Shown piece after piece: positions 26,729-36,190 of a stretch of DNA of 64,000 nucleotides. This stretch comes from Bombiscardovia nodaiensis (lineage in GTDB: Bacteria > Actinomycetota > Actinomycetes > Actinomycetales > Bifidobacteriaceae): assembly GCA_033127725.1 (NCBI GenBank), contig AP026798.1, forward strand, positions 558,001-622,000, read 5' to 3'. Below the pieces are notes generated by a model. That model was given only the letters and a program-made list of their open reading frames with translations. It did no database searches and had not been told where the DNA came from. A program made the position numbers and the translations under genes. Numbering within the stretch: the stretch's first letter is position 1; the number at the start of each line of letters is the position of its first letter.

Positions 26729-27509
26729 TCACGAATCACAAGAAACTGCGCAGGGCGCAGGCGAAGGTCCAGAGTCCAGTCAGATGATGGACAACGTACA
26801 GCAAACTGCCTCTATTGAGGAGGCGGCCACGCAGGTGCTACCAGCTCACGAGGGCGAGTTTGGTGGGCAAGAAGAGCCGGTAGAGCTCGGTGACGAGAGC
26901 GAGCAAACAGTTGACTATGGCAACAAATCAGCTGCTATGCAGGCTCCATCGACCCCGCAAGACGCACCTACTGCGCAAGCCGACAGTGCTGAAGTAGAGC
27001 AAGCTGCTGACGGTGCTGAGTCTGCTGACGCTGCTGGAGCTGGAGCCGCCGAGCCTACTGATCCTACGCAAGCCATCCCAGAAGGAGCGCAAGGCGAGAG
27101 CGGTGAAAACGCTGACAGCTGGTCACAGGGCGCAAGTGGACCGGCCTTTGGAGGTCAGCCCACCTGGCAGAGCGGTCCCAGTGGAGCGCCTCCCACCTAC
27201 ATCTCCACGCCGCCCTCGGAGTATATGCGCCCTCCGGCGACCCCGCAGGTGCGGCGGCCCACAGGACCCAACGCGCCCACCATCGTCTTCGGTCTCCTGA
27301 TAGGACTGGTGGGTCTGGCCTGCCTGGCTGCCGGCCTCTTTTTCTCCTGGTACGACGGCGTCGGTGTCAGCTTCAATGTGGGACTGATTATGACTGTGCT
27401 CTGCGGCGGCCTGGGCGGCTTTCTGCTCCTGGCGGGCCTGGTCTGGGGGCTGGTCTCCTGGATCAAAGGGCGAGATGACGACGAGCGACATGCCGAGTTT
27501 AGAGGCTGA
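26721..27509 (+). CDS. Acidic, proline-rich protein with two C-terminal membrane helices, unknown function
   Basis: I do not recognise a family. From the ATG at 26721 the protein has 262 residues: about 150 disordered residues rich in Glu, Ala, Gln and Ser, then Pro/Gly/Ser-rich sequence, then two hydrophobic helices (about 195-215 and 225-250) and a charged end. It overlaps the PspC gene by 8 bases in another frame and shares its style (long disordered part, short membrane part), so it is probably in the same envelope operon. Other in-frame Met codons just upstream (26694-26715) are possible starts. Its 3' end overlaps the convergent hydrolase gene by 11 bases. Confidence 0.7.
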   Translation: MTDHESQETAQGAGEGPESSQMMDNVQQTASIEEAATQVLPAHEGEFGGQEEPVELGDESEQTVDYGNKSAAMQAPSTPQDAPTAQADSAEVEQAADGAESADAAGAGAAEPTDPTQAIPEGAQGESGENADSWSQGASGPAFGGQPTWQSGPSGAPPTYISTPPSEYMRPPATPQVRRPTGPNAPTIVFGLLIGLVGLACLAAGLFFSWYDGVGVSFNVGLIMTVLCGGLGGFLLLAGLVWGLVSWIKGRDDDERHAEFRG

Positions 27510-29145
27510 ACATACCCCAAAAGGCAAATGAGAGCAGGCAGCAGACCAGCCCCAGCAGCGCTAGGATCAGCACCAACCAGTGCCCCCAGCCGCGGGCTAG
27601 GACTGGCTGCCTGCTTCTAGTATGAGGAGATTGCCTGGCGTGGCAGGCCATGAGCGCACTGGATGGGCCCGGTTGGGCGCTCTTGCGCGCCTGTAGCCAG
27701 TTGCTGATGAGCTGGCTGACTAGGCAGGCCAGGAGGACCAGCCAGAGCAGGGAGAGCACCCGAAGGGCTGGCCAGTAGGCAGCCTGCAGGCGGTTGATGG
27801 GCTCCAGGCTCATGGCCCGAGCAACTATGAAGATAATATAGGTTAGGAGAGCGCCGAGCGTGAGGAGCCCGAAAGCCCCTGAAGCCCATAGGAGCGCGCT
27901 GATGCCCTTGCCAAAGCGAGCTCTTGGACTTGACTGCCCCCTGAGCCGCCGCCGGGCCAGCCCTGCCACGCCCAGGCAGAGCGCCCCCAAGGCTGCTAGG
28001 AGCGGTAGGGTAAGGCTCGCCGCCAGGAGGACCATGAGCCCGCCGATTGACTTGACTAAGCCGGCGCGAGTGCTCGTCGGCACCCTGTAGAGCTGCCGGG
28101 GCTGGGAGCCCGCCACCAGGGGAGTAGACCAGTCGCCGGTCTGAGCGCCTAGGGCGACAGCGTTGATCCAGTCCTCCAAATTGTGTGTGTAATGCTCCTC
28201 CAGGGGTAGGCCGGGCTTGGACAAGCGGCTGCCCACCCGCATTTGGTGGTTGGTGGGGTAGTAGCGCACGGTGACGTTCGTATTCCCGGCGCGCTTGGTT
28301 CGCTCTTGCAGCTCCCGGGCCCCCTGCTCGATGGGCATGGAGGCATCTTCGGTGCCGAAGTTCACCAGAGTAGGAGCCTTGAGCTTGTCCCAGTTGGGCA
28401 AGGGGTCAAAGTCCGCATATTCCAAGCCCAAGGGAGCGAAGTTGAGCCCTAGGAGCTTGGGAATTTGCTCGCGCAGGCCGGATGGGGCACCAATCAAATC
28501 GAGATAGGAGCTCACGGCCATGGACATCTGGTCCCGGCCCGGGTAGACCGGCGGCGAGGTCATGATGCTGAAGGCCAGCTGGGGGTCGTTGGCTGTCATC
28601 ACCGAAGCAATCCAGGTGCCCTCAGATTCGGAGTAGAGGCCGGTTTTGCTCGGGTCCACGCCGGGCCAGGAGCGCAGGAGCTCCAATGATTTGTTGTAGT
28701 CGGCGGCCATGGCCGGATAGTCCCGGTGGAAGGTGGTGTAGGTGTCCAAGCGCTTGTCCGGCACCAGCGTGGTGATACCGGCGGAGGCCAAGGCAGAAGC
28801 CAAGTCCCCGTAGACTTCTGAGGCCCTACCGGTGCCAGCCCCGTGAATAAAAAGGCAGGCCGGGTGGCCGCCAGGAGCGTCGACAGGTTCGCGCACCAGG
28901 GCGTTGATGGTTACCTGCTGGCTGAGCCGAACCGTGACGTGCGTTTCCTTGGTCTGGTAGTGCCCCTCAGTCGTGGTCAGTCCCCTACGGGAGACGATGG
29001 AAGTGTCAGCCGTAGGAAGGCTTATGTGCGGCTGGTAGGGCTCTACCCGCCAGTGGGGGTCCATCAGGGCACCTAGGCCCGCTGCGAGTCCTAGCAGAAC
29101 CAGAAAAGAGAGCAGAGCAATGCCCAGACGCTTCAAAATGTGCAC
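27499..29145 (-). CDS. Membrane-bound alpha/beta hydrolase
   Basis: A 548-residue protein with an N-terminal hydrophobic segment (about 6-28), an extracytoplasmic alpha/beta-hydrolase domain, and about four C-terminal transmembrane helices (370-420, 440-470, 485-500, 525-545). Domain landmarks are LFIHGAGTGRASEVYGD (oxyanion loop), GLYSESEGTW (nucleophile elbow with Ser), FGTEDASMP (acid region) and YYPTNHQMR (catalytic His). The elbow departs from strict GxSxG. Substrate unknown; an ester or peptide outside the cell is plausible. It overlaps the end of the convergent gene. Confidence 0.8.
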   Translation of the reverse strand: MHILKRLGIALLSFLVLLGLAAGLGALMDPHWRVEPYQPHISLPTADTSIVSRRGLTTTEGHYQTKETHVTVRLSQQVTINALVREPVDAPGGHPACLFIHGAGTGRASEVYGDLASALASAGITTLVPDKRLDTYTTFHRDYPAMAADYNKSLELLRSWPGVDPSKTGLYSESEGTWIASVMTANDPQLAFSIMTSPPVYPGRDQMSMAVSSYLDLIGAPSGLREQIPKLLGLNFAPLGLEYADFDPLPNWDKLKAPTLVNFGTEDASMPIEQGARELQERTKRAGNTNVTVRYYPTNHQMRVGSRLSKPGLPLEEHYTHNLEDWINAVALGAQTGDWSTPLVAGSQPRQLYRVPTSTRAGLVKSIGGLMVLLAASLTLPLLAALGALCLGVAGLARRRLRGQSSPRARFGKGISALLWASGAFGLLTLGALLTYIIFIVARAMSLEPINRLQAAYWPALRVLSLLWLVLLACLVSQLISNWLQARKSAQPGPSSALMACHARQSPHTRSRQPVLARGWGHWLVLILALLGLVCCLLSFAFWGMFSL

Positions 29146-29227
29146 GAATTAACTGTCGCACGAGGGGTGCCCGGCAGCCAGTCTTGCTCTAAGTTGAAGC
29201 TCTGTTGGATTTTGCTCAGACCTGCTT

Positions 29228-29881
29228 TTAGGCCTGGACTGGCTCGCGCTGAGCGGCTTCCGCCTCTTCCAAGCTCTCATAGCCGGCCTGCTGAACGGTG
29301 GCGAGCAGGGTCTCTTGCGTGATATTGCGCCGCTGAGACATCCGGAAGAGCAACATCTTCTCGTACAAGCGCAGGGTTTGTGGCGAGTAGGTGGACAGTT
29401 CACCGCGCAGGTAGGTCTCGAAAGAGGTGTCGGTGGGGGTGTCGTCGGCCGTACGCAGAATGCGCATCTCCTGGCCGAGCTTGGGGTAGTGCTGGCGGAA
29501 TTCGTCGGCCCAAGCCACCTGCTGCTTGATGATCCGCTCCTGGTGGCTCTGACGCTCAATGCCTAGCTTGGGTAGGTGGGGGGCAATGTTGCGCCGGTAC
29601 TCGTCGGGCGCTGTGGACTCCATCATCCGCCCATACTTTTCGGTCAGCAGGTTGCGGCCCTCGCTGTCCGCCTGATCCAGATCGTGCGCGTAGCTCTCTA
29701 GCAGTTCTCGCGGCCAGACCTTGAACTGGCTCAAGCGCATCTGGTGGAAGGTGGGCCAGTTCCCCTGACAGTTGGCCCTGCCGCCCTCGTTGTCTACCTG
29801 CTGGAACTGGTCCCACTCGTGTTTGACGATGCGCTCGCGCAGGTCGTCGTCGGCCTGTTCTTGCTCTGTTGTCTGATTCAT
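29228..29881 (-). CDS. DUF4125 family protein
   Basis: Cytoplasmic helical protein of 217 residues from the ATG at 29881, which is preceded by GAAGGG; the frame also extends 14 codons upstream. The features HEWDQFQQVDNEGGRANCQ near the start and YLRGELSTYSPQTLRLYEKM near the end are recognisable as DUF4125. No catalytic motif is identified, but the family recurs beside or fused to DUF4037 proteins, and here it lies 81 bases downstream of a TPR-DUF4037 gene on the same strand. The pair probably acts together; the function is unknown. Confidence 0.85.
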   Translation of the reverse strand: MNQTTEQEQADDDLRERIVKHEWDQFQQVDNEGGRANCQGNWPTFHQMRLSQFKVWPRELLESYAHDLDQADSEGRNLLTEKYGRMMESTAPDEYRRNIAPHLPKLGIERQSHQERIIKQQVAWADEFRQHYPKLGQEMRILRTADDTPTDTSFETYLRGELSTYSPQTLRLYEKMLLFRMSQRRNITQETLLATVQQAGYESLEEAEAAQREPVQA

Positions 29882-29962
29882 GTGCCCTTCTTTCTCGAAG
29901 GTGCCGATACCATACGACACCATTGGTTGTGATTATGTCCCCGTCCTTGTTAAGTTCTCATC

Positions 29963-32089
29963 TTACAGGGAGTGGAGGCTAGGATCTGCGCTGGAAATAT
30001 GCGATTCGATGTAGGGGCGCTGCCATTCGAGGAAGCCCTCAGACGAGGTGGTCAGGCCTTCTGCCTGTAGTTCTCGCAGGATCTGCTGGCAGATGGATTC
30101 GACCGCAGCTAGGAGGCGTTGGGCGACCGGTGCTGCACCCTTGCCGCCTTCGCCGAAGCCCCTGCCCCCAAAGCAGGCGCCGGAGGAGAGCTGCAAGATG
30201 GTCTCCAGCTCCTCAGTCACTGGCCCCAAGCGGGTGGCCATGCGGGAGCTGATCTGCCGCAGAGCTGCGAAGGTCCACTTGTAGTAGGGCAGGTAGCCCA
30301 CGGTCAGCGGGTTGTTGACCAGGAAGACCAGGGAGGCAACGGCCTTGGTGAATTCGCCGATAGAGAGCCAGGCAGCAGCCCCATCGCCCCGGTTCAGACT
30401 GCGGGGTAGATTGTATTGGCCGGCCTGGCTAATCATGCCTAAGCGCTGGGAAATCAAGGCAAAGCGCACGTCGTCGGGCATAGATTTGAAGTCCTGCCGG
30501 GCCTGGAGGAAGGTTCCCAGGGGGTCGGCGAACACGTCGCCGTTGGTGGCGGCGGCCAGCGTGGATTCGGGCAGGAGGAGCCACTCGTGGGGTTTGTCGG
30601 GCGCTGGAGCCTGCCGGTAGCCGGTGATGGATTGGAAGAAGTCGCCAATTTCAAAGACTCCGACCCGCTTGGCGGCGCCCGTGGCCCGTACGCTGTCTTC
30701 GCGCGGACCATAACCCCGGAAGGTCTGGGGGAGGGCATCGTAGTCGGCCTGGAGCTGGTCGCCAATGGCGGCATAGTCTTCGGCCGTGAGCCACAGGCAG
30801 AAGCCCGGGCCAAAGTCGTGGTCCTGGGAAAACTCGTCGTCAAAGCCGTAGCACTCCGAACCGTGGCCCACCAGACCAGCGGCAATGCGGCCTACATACT
30901 GGGGGTATTTTGCTTCTAGCAGGGGCTTGCCGCACTCCTGCCAGTAGGTGCGGGCCAGTTGGAGGCCGCTCATGCGCGGACGGCTTTCGGCGCTTGCGGG
31001 GGTGGCGAGATGGTCTGATTTTTGGTTGCTGGCTTGGCCTGCTGCCTCTGCTGAGTTGGCAGAAAAATCGGCCAAATTGGGTGCCTCGACCGGCTGACCG
31101 GCAGCTTGGGCGGCCTGCTGAGCCTCCTGAAGGTTCTCCTGCGTAATCCGGTAGGAGTCGCTGGCTTTGCCGTAGTCGCGCTGAATAATCGCCAGGGCAG
31201 CCTGGTAGGCCCCAGCTGCCTGCCCAAAGTGGCCAACGGCGTACGCCACCTGCCCGTAGCCGGCGAGGGCTGAGGCGTAGTGTGGATTGGCTTCCAGCCC
31301 TCCTGTCCGGTAGATATGCAGGGCCTGCTTCGCGTGCCCGTAAGCCTCCTGGAGGAGGTCGTCACGCTCCTGCGCCTGCTCCTGGTTGCCGTCCGCTCCC
31401 GTACTAGCTTCCGGCAGATCTAAGATGGCGAGGGCCAGGTTGGTGTGGGTCGAAGCCACATCCAGGTCGCGCTCGGGGTCGGGGGAGGAGTCGGTCAGCA
31501 TCTGGAGCGCCTGCCGCAGTTCCTCCACGGCCTGCTGGCCTCGGCCGGTCTCGGAGTAAAGCATGGAGAGGTTGTTGTGGAGGGCTGCCAGACGGCGGTC
31601 GCCGGGCTTCAAGGTCTGCTCAGCCGAACTCAGGGCCTGCTGGTACAGGTCCTCGGCCTGCTCGTACTGTCCAGCGGCCCGCATGCCGGTGGCGGCGTTG
31701 ATGAGCGTGGTGGTCCAAGCGTCGCTGCCTTGCAGCTGCATTTTTGCTGCCAACTCCAGGGCCCGCTGAATCATCCACAGGTTGTCCTGGTGGCGCCCAC
31801 GCGAGCGATAGTAGCCAATCACTTCGTTGAGTACCGTCAAGAGCCCCGGATTGTCGGACGCATTTTCGGCATCTGCCAGGGCCTGCAAGAGGTAATCTTC
31901 AGCCTCGTCGTTGGACTGGCTGGAGTCAAAAATCTGGTCGAGCCCGCGCAAAAAAGCTTCCGCGTCAAATGAGCCGTCCGCCCGCAGGTAGTGAGGCTGC
32001 TGCGTTGAATGTTGTGCGCGTTGAATATGGGCGGGGAAGGAATCGGCACTCCGCTCCTGATCTGACTCGCTAGTGGCTCTCGCAGACAT
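29963..32089 (-). CDS. TPR-repeat protein with DUF4037 nucleotidyltransferase-like domain
   Basis: A 708-residue protein. Residues about 45-330 are tetratricopeptide repeats (for example NLSMLYSETGRGQQAVEELR), a protein-binding scaffold. The C-terminal half is DUF4037, a predicted nucleotidyltransferase-fold domain. GLVGHGSECYGFDDEFSQDH followed by DFGPGF has the Gly-Ser and paired acidic residues expected of the metal site. Its DUF4125 partner is encoded next on the strand. The substrate is not known; nucleotide transfer to protein or small molecule is an inference from the fold. Confidence 0.85.
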   Translation of the reverse strand: MSARATSESDQERSADSFPAHIQRAQHSTQQPHYLRADGSFDAEAFLRGLDQIFDSSQSNDEAEDYLLQALADAENASDNPGLLTVLNEVIGYYRSRGRHQDNLWMIQRALELAAKMQLQGSDAWTTTLINAATGMRAAGQYEQAEDLYQQALSSAEQTLKPGDRRLAALHNNLSMLYSETGRGQQAVEELRQALQMLTDSSPDPERDLDVASTHTNLALAILDLPEASTGADGNQEQAQERDDLLQEAYGHAKQALHIYRTGGLEANPHYASALAGYGQVAYAVGHFGQAAGAYQAALAIIQRDYGKASDSYRITQENLQEAQQAAQAAGQPVEAPNLADFSANSAEAAGQASNQKSDHLATPASAESRPRMSGLQLARTYWQECGKPLLEAKYPQYVGRIAAGLVGHGSECYGFDDEFSQDHDFGPGFCLWLTAEDYAAIGDQLQADYDALPQTFRGYGPREDSVRATGAAKRVGVFEIGDFFQSITGYRQAPAPDKPHEWLLLPESTLAAATNGDVFADPLGTFLQARQDFKSMPDDVRFALISQRLGMISQAGQYNLPRSLNRGDGAAAWLSIGEFTKAVASLVFLVNNPLTVGYLPYYKWTFAALRQISSRMATRLGPVTEELETILQLSSGACFGGRGFGEGGKGAAPVAQRLLAAVESICQQILRELQAEGLTTSSEGFLEWQRPYIESHISSADPSLHSL

Positions 32090-32305
32090 AAGGCTCCTTC
32101 GCTTTTGGGCTATTCACCACGCTCGGGCGAATACTACCTGTGCCCTTCATCTTAGAGCCTCGTCCTCCTCTTAGGAAATTACCGACCAATTTGTCTGGTG
32201 GCTGAGGCTACTGAGGCAGCCTGGAGTGGCGTTTCCGGGCTTACGAGCAACGCAAAAGGGGATAGGATGGGATTGTTACAACAGTGTAGAAAGGCAGTGT
32301 AGCTC

Positions 32306-33256
32306 ATGCAAGGTTGGCAATTAAATCGTACCAATGAACCGCTCGAACTCGTGACTAAGCCCGATCCAGAGCCAGGTCCTGGCGAAGTACTCATCGGCGT
32401 CAAGGCCGCAGGCTTGTGCCACACAGATGTGGGCATGTTGCACGACCCGGGGTGGATGTCGAAAATTAGCGCACCGGTCATCTTGGGCCACGAGTGTGCG
32501 GGCGTGGTGCAAAAAATTGGCCCGGAGGTCTCTGGTTTTCAGGTGGGCGACCGGGTGGGAGTGGCACCGCTGGACGCCAAAACGGGCAAGACCATAGGCG
32601 CTCAGAGAGACGGCGCGTACTCAGACGTGTGCTTGGTTGGTGTTGACCAGTTGATTCACCTGCCTGACAACGTGAGCTTTGAGCAGGGGGCGGCCGCCAC
32701 GGATGCCGGCATGTCCTCCTACCACCCGCTCTTCAAGGTGGGCGGCGCAACAAAGGGCATGAAAGTAGGCATTATTGGCGTGGGCGGACTGGGCCAGTTT
32801 GCCGCTAATATGGCGCTCATTGCAGGCTGCGATGTCAGCGTGGCCGACACTAGCGCACAGGCACGCGAGTGGGCGCGCGGAATCGGCATTGAGAAGGTCT
32901 ACGAACAAATTACGGACATGGCCCAAGACGATGTGGAGCTAATAGTTGACTTCGCAGGCTTTGGCAGCACTACTCGGGACGCAATTTCAGCGGTGCGGTC
33001 CGGCGGCTTAGTGATTCTGGTGGGCATGGGCAAGTTGGAGGCGACCATCGACACCGGAGATTTGATTGTGCGCAACATCACCTTGCGGGGCAACAATGGC
33101 GGTACGGCCCAAGATATAGCCGATGTGTACGGCTACTTCCAGACCGGCAAGATGCACCCCACCCTGACGGCGACTAGCTTCGACAAGATTCCTGAGGGGC
33201 TAGACCGCCTGGAGCAAGGTGCGGTGAGTGGCCGTCTGATTGCAGTTCGGGATTAG
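32306..33256 (+). CDS. Zinc-type alcohol dehydrogenase-like oxidoreductase lacking the structural-zinc lobe
   Basis: Medium-chain dehydrogenase of 316 residues. The catalytic zinc ligands are visible in AAGLCHTDVG (Cys) and GHECAG (His, Glu), and the cofactor loop is GIIGVGGLGQFAANMAL. Where typical members have four cysteines for the structural zinc, this protein runs directly from GDRVGVAPLDAKTGKTIG to GAYSDVCLV, so the lobe is missing, which also explains the short length. A GAAAGG-like site precedes the ATG. No neighbouring pathway genes are visible; the substrate is unknown. Confidence 0.88.
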   Translation: MQGWQLNRTNEPLELVTKPDPEPGPGEVLIGVKAAGLCHTDVGMLHDPGWMSKISAPVILGHECAGVVQKIGPEVSGFQVGDRVGVAPLDAKTGKTIGAQRDGAYSDVCLVGVDQLIHLPDNVSFEQGAAATDAGMSSYHPLFKVGGATKGMKVGIIGVGGLGQFAANMALIAGCDVSVADTSAQAREWARGIGIEKVYEQITDMAQDDVELIVDFAGFGSTTRDAISAVRSGGLVILVGMGKLEATIDTGDLIVRNITLRGNNGGTAQDIADVYGYFQTGKMHPTLTATSFDKIPEGLDRLEQGAVSGRLIAVRD

Positions 33257-33347
33257 CGAACCTTCGCCCTCAACAGATATTCTCCCTATATTTCCTGTGC
33301 TGGGTGCCGCGCTAGAAAGTGAGCGATGGCCCCAGCGCAGCGCCTAC

Positions 33348-34534
33348 CTATACCTCTATGGGTTGCAGGCGGGAGATGGCATCGGTATCGGTCTCTAGCT
33401 TGTGGGAGTAGAGCAGGAGGAGAAGCACGGCGACCAGGGCTAGGGGGGCACCGGCTAGGGCGGGGTAGTGGTAGTTCATGCCGGAGAGCGTCAGGGCACC
33501 GCCGCCCAGGGAGGAGCCTACTGCGTTGCCGAAGTTGAAGGCGACCTGGATAGTGGCGCCGCCAATCAGCTCGCCGCCGCCCTGGCCTGCCTCAACCATG
33601 AGTATTTGCTGGGGGGTGGAGACGAAGAAAAGGCCGAAAGCCACCCAGAAGGTGAGGATGGCAGTGGAGAGGTGGGAGCCGGGAACTAAGAAGACCAAAC
33701 TCAAGCCGGTAAACGATATAAATTGCCCCAGGGCTGCGGAACCGGCGTGCCGCCAGCGGTCGCTCAGTGCCCCGCCCGCTATGCCGCCGACCACCATGCC
33801 GAAACCGGCCAGCATCATGAGCAGGGACACGGTGCCGCTCGACCATCCGCCCACATGGCTGAGCCAGGGAGAGACGTAGGACCACCAGCAGAAAATGCCG
33901 GCGTTGCCGGTGAATACGGCCAGCAAAATTACCCAGGGGCCCCGGCGCTTGAGGAAGCGGAACTGTCCGCGCAGGCCGGTATCGGGCACGGCTGGTAGGT
34001 TGGGCACCCACCGCAGGACCAGGATGATGGTGGCGGCTCCCCAGATGGCCAAAAATGCGAAAGCGGCCCGCCAAGACAGGTATTCCGACAGGAGGGTGCC
34101 CCGGGCACGCCGAGCATGTTCGCAACCGTCTGCCCGGTCACGGTCACTGCCATGGCCTGGGCTTCCTTGCCTGGCTCAGCGGTGAGCTTGGCTATGTAGG
34201 CGGCGGTGCCGAAGAAGGCGCCGTGGGGGAGCCCGGCTATAAAGCGCGCCACAATGAGCATTCCGGCGTTGGCGGAAAGCGCCGAGAACGTGTTGCCCAC
34301 TACGATCAGGACCATGAAAATGAGCACCAGGCTCTTGGGAGGCAGTTTGCGGCCGAAGACGAGCATGAGCGTGCCCACGCACACGCCAATCGCGTAAGAG
34401 GAAATAAAATGGCCGGCCTGCGGGATGGACACGCTCATGGCATGAGCGGTCTGGGGCAGGATCCCCATCATCACAAACTCCGCCGCTCCCAGGGCAAAGG
34501 CCCCCGCCGCCAGTGCAATTAAACTCTTTTTCAT
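33348..34534 (-). pseudogene. MFS transporter (AraJ/DHA1 type) with a one-base frameshift
   Basis: Two overlapping frames together make one normal-sized transporter of about 395 residues. The first (from the ATG at 34534, MKKSLIALAAGAFALGAAEF) runs through helix 5 to VANMLGVPG and then loses homology. The second, in another frame, continues sensibly from about 34090 (LLSEYLSWRAAFAFLAIWGA through further helices to the stop at 33348). Reading across requires one extra G at the run of four C (34099-34102 on the plus strand). So it is a recent pseudogene, a phase-off allele, or a sequencing error. Family: sugar/drug efflux of the AraJ type. Confidence 0.85.
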
Positions 34535-34856
34535 GCCCCTGCTCTTCCGCGTCTGTCGGTTCAAGATTCGCGGGCCAGACCTGTGGATGTGACCGTCCGA
34601 ACCCGCCGGTGCCCGACCGCCGATTCTGTAGTGTACGCCTCGCTCTGCCCTATCTCGCGCAGATTGTGCTCGCTTGTAAGTCGTAGTTTTTGCTGGCGCG
34701 GTTCTAGTGTTGCAAAGAGTGCTGGCCTATTTGCTGGGAGAGTCGGTGCGGGGCTGACTGTCGGGGTTGACAGCCAGCAATCGAGGCAAACGCCTGAAAT
34801 GCCTGGGTTGCGCTATATTTTTACAGGAAGCAGCATCGGACGGTAGCGGAGGCGAT

Positions 34857-35864
34857 ATGGGGAGAGAAACGGGTGCTCCTCAGCGTGGGGATCAGGGCGC
34901 TCAGCGCTCCTCGGGCTCTGGTGCGGGCAAACCCCAAGGACCTGCGCACCCAGGCTGGCGCAGATTCGCGAGAATCTGGAAGACCGTTTGCCTGTCTCTA
35001 TCCTCCGACAGCGTTGACCAGGCCAATGATGACCAGGCCGCTGCGATTTTCCGTATCCGGCGGTTTGCTATTGCTGCTCTCGTGGCTGCGATCGTCGTTT
35101 GCATAGCCCTGTTCGCATTCCTGACCTATCGGGGTGGCCGCTTATCCGCATTGCCTAAGGGTAATGGATCTTCCTCGGCGACAAGCAAGGCTGTGACGAA
35201 ATCTGACGGTGGTGACAGAGGCAAGTCGGCGACACAATTGGGCGCAGACAAGCTGGCTGCTGCCCCACCTGCAGCCAAGACTATGGATACTAAGCCGAGC
35301 CTGGTCTCGCCTTTGAGCGACCAGGAACGGGCGGGCATTCTGGCACAAGCTCAGGCGACTGCGGCGGCCTCGGGCAAGCCAGCGCAGCAGTTCTCTTACT
35401 GCGTGGCTGGCAAGGGGAATGTGGGGGAGACGGACTCGTTTGCCAGCGCCATTTTCCGCACCCTCAACGACCCGAGGGGCTGGCCGAGGGCCGGTGCCAC
35501 TTTCGTGCAGGGCAGCGACGGGGCTTGCGACATGACCATCGTGCTTTCGGAAGCCCAGTATTTGCCTACGTTTTCGCCCTCGTGCTCCAGCACGTATAGC
35601 TGCCGGGTGGGCAATCAGGTGATTATTAACAAGGACCGTTGGGACGGCGGCACTGACCTGTGGCTAGGCGCGGGCGGAGATATGGAACGTTACAAGGTGA
35701 TGGTTATCAACCACGAGGTGGGGCATCGCTTGGGGCACATGGACAACGAGCAGACTTGCGCTGCCCAGGGCCAGCCTGCGCCCCTCATGCAGGAGCAATC
35801 TATGGGGCTCGATGGCTGCACGCCCAACGAGTGGCCCCTCGACTCCGAGCTGTGGGTGCGCTAG
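34857..35864 (+). CDS. Secreted/anchored DUF3152 protein with metalloprotease-like zinc motif
   Basis: A 335-residue protein from the ATG at 34857 (GGAGG just upstream). A cytoplasmic, Gly/Ser/Pro-rich start is followed by one transmembrane helix (about residues 65-90), then an Ala/Ser-rich linker. The extracellular domain from about 190 is DUF3152, which contains NHEVGHRLGHMDN, an HExxHxxxGH-type zinc-binding motif as in metzincin proteases, with cysteines that may form disulfides. Peptidase activity is predicted by the motif but not established for this family. It stands alone on its strand. Confidence 0.85.
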   Translation: MGRETGAPQRGDQGAQRSSGSGAGKPQGPAHPGWRRFARIWKTVCLSLSSDSVDQANDDQAAAIFRIRRFAIAALVAAIVVCIALFAFLTYRGGRLSALPKGNGSSSATSKAVTKSDGGDRGKSATQLGADKLAAAPPAAKTMDTKPSLVSPLSDQERAGILAQAQATAAASGKPAQQFSYCVAGKGNVGETDSFASAIFRTLNDPRGWPRAGATFVQGSDGACDMTIVLSEAQYLPTFSPSCSSTYSCRVGNQVIINKDRWDGGTDLWLGAGGDMERYKVMVINHEVGHRLGHMDNEQTCAAQGQPAPLMQEQSMGLDGCTPNEWPLDSELWVR

Positions 35865-35907
35865 AGGACTTTCAGGGCGGATAGGGCAGACGGCAGATTA
35901 GCGCAAG

Positions 35908-36086
35908 CTAGGACAGGCTGATGCGCGAACCCGTAGCTGTCAGTTCAAAGTTGGGGGAGCCGGGGCGCTGGGCCTGGCTCATGCCGGTCAAGGTGCGGTC
36001 GGGCAGGCGGATGCTGCCGTTGATGCAGTCAGCTTGGCAGCCGAAACTGGCTCTGTCGTTGGCCTGGGCGCGGGTGGAGATGCTGA
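35908..36086 (-). pseudogene. Headless gene remnant (C-terminal fragment, about 59 codons)
   Basis: In one minus-strand frame the codons from about 36086 to the TAG at 35908-35910 look strongly coding, with C or G at nearly every third position. The peptide includes SISTRAQANDRASFGCQADC and ends FELTATGSRISLS. The frame stays open to 36159 but has no start codon, and its upstream part runs through a strong hairpin. It looks like the 3' end of a lost gene rather than an intact small gene. I do not recognise the family; a beta-rich surface domain is possible. Confidence 0.45.
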
Positions 36087-36136
36087 CTCGGCCGCCGCTC
36101 GCTGTAGAGCTGATAATACAGCGAGCGGCGGCCGAG
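36087..36136. terminator. 20-bp perfect hairpin, probable terminator
   Basis: CTCGGCCGCCGCTCGCTGTA (36087-36106) is the exact reverse complement of TACAGCGAGCGGCGGCCGAG (36117-36136), with a 10-base loop. It lies 55 bases past the short-chain dehydrogenase stop. The U-run is poor (GAGTCAGC), so a role beyond termination is possible. Together with the remnant it accounts for the 326-base stretch between genes. Confidence 0.65.
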
Positions 36137-36190
36137 CTAAAGCGGGGTGAATAGGGAGCTTAAATAGTGTGGTTCCTTGAATCGCTGACT

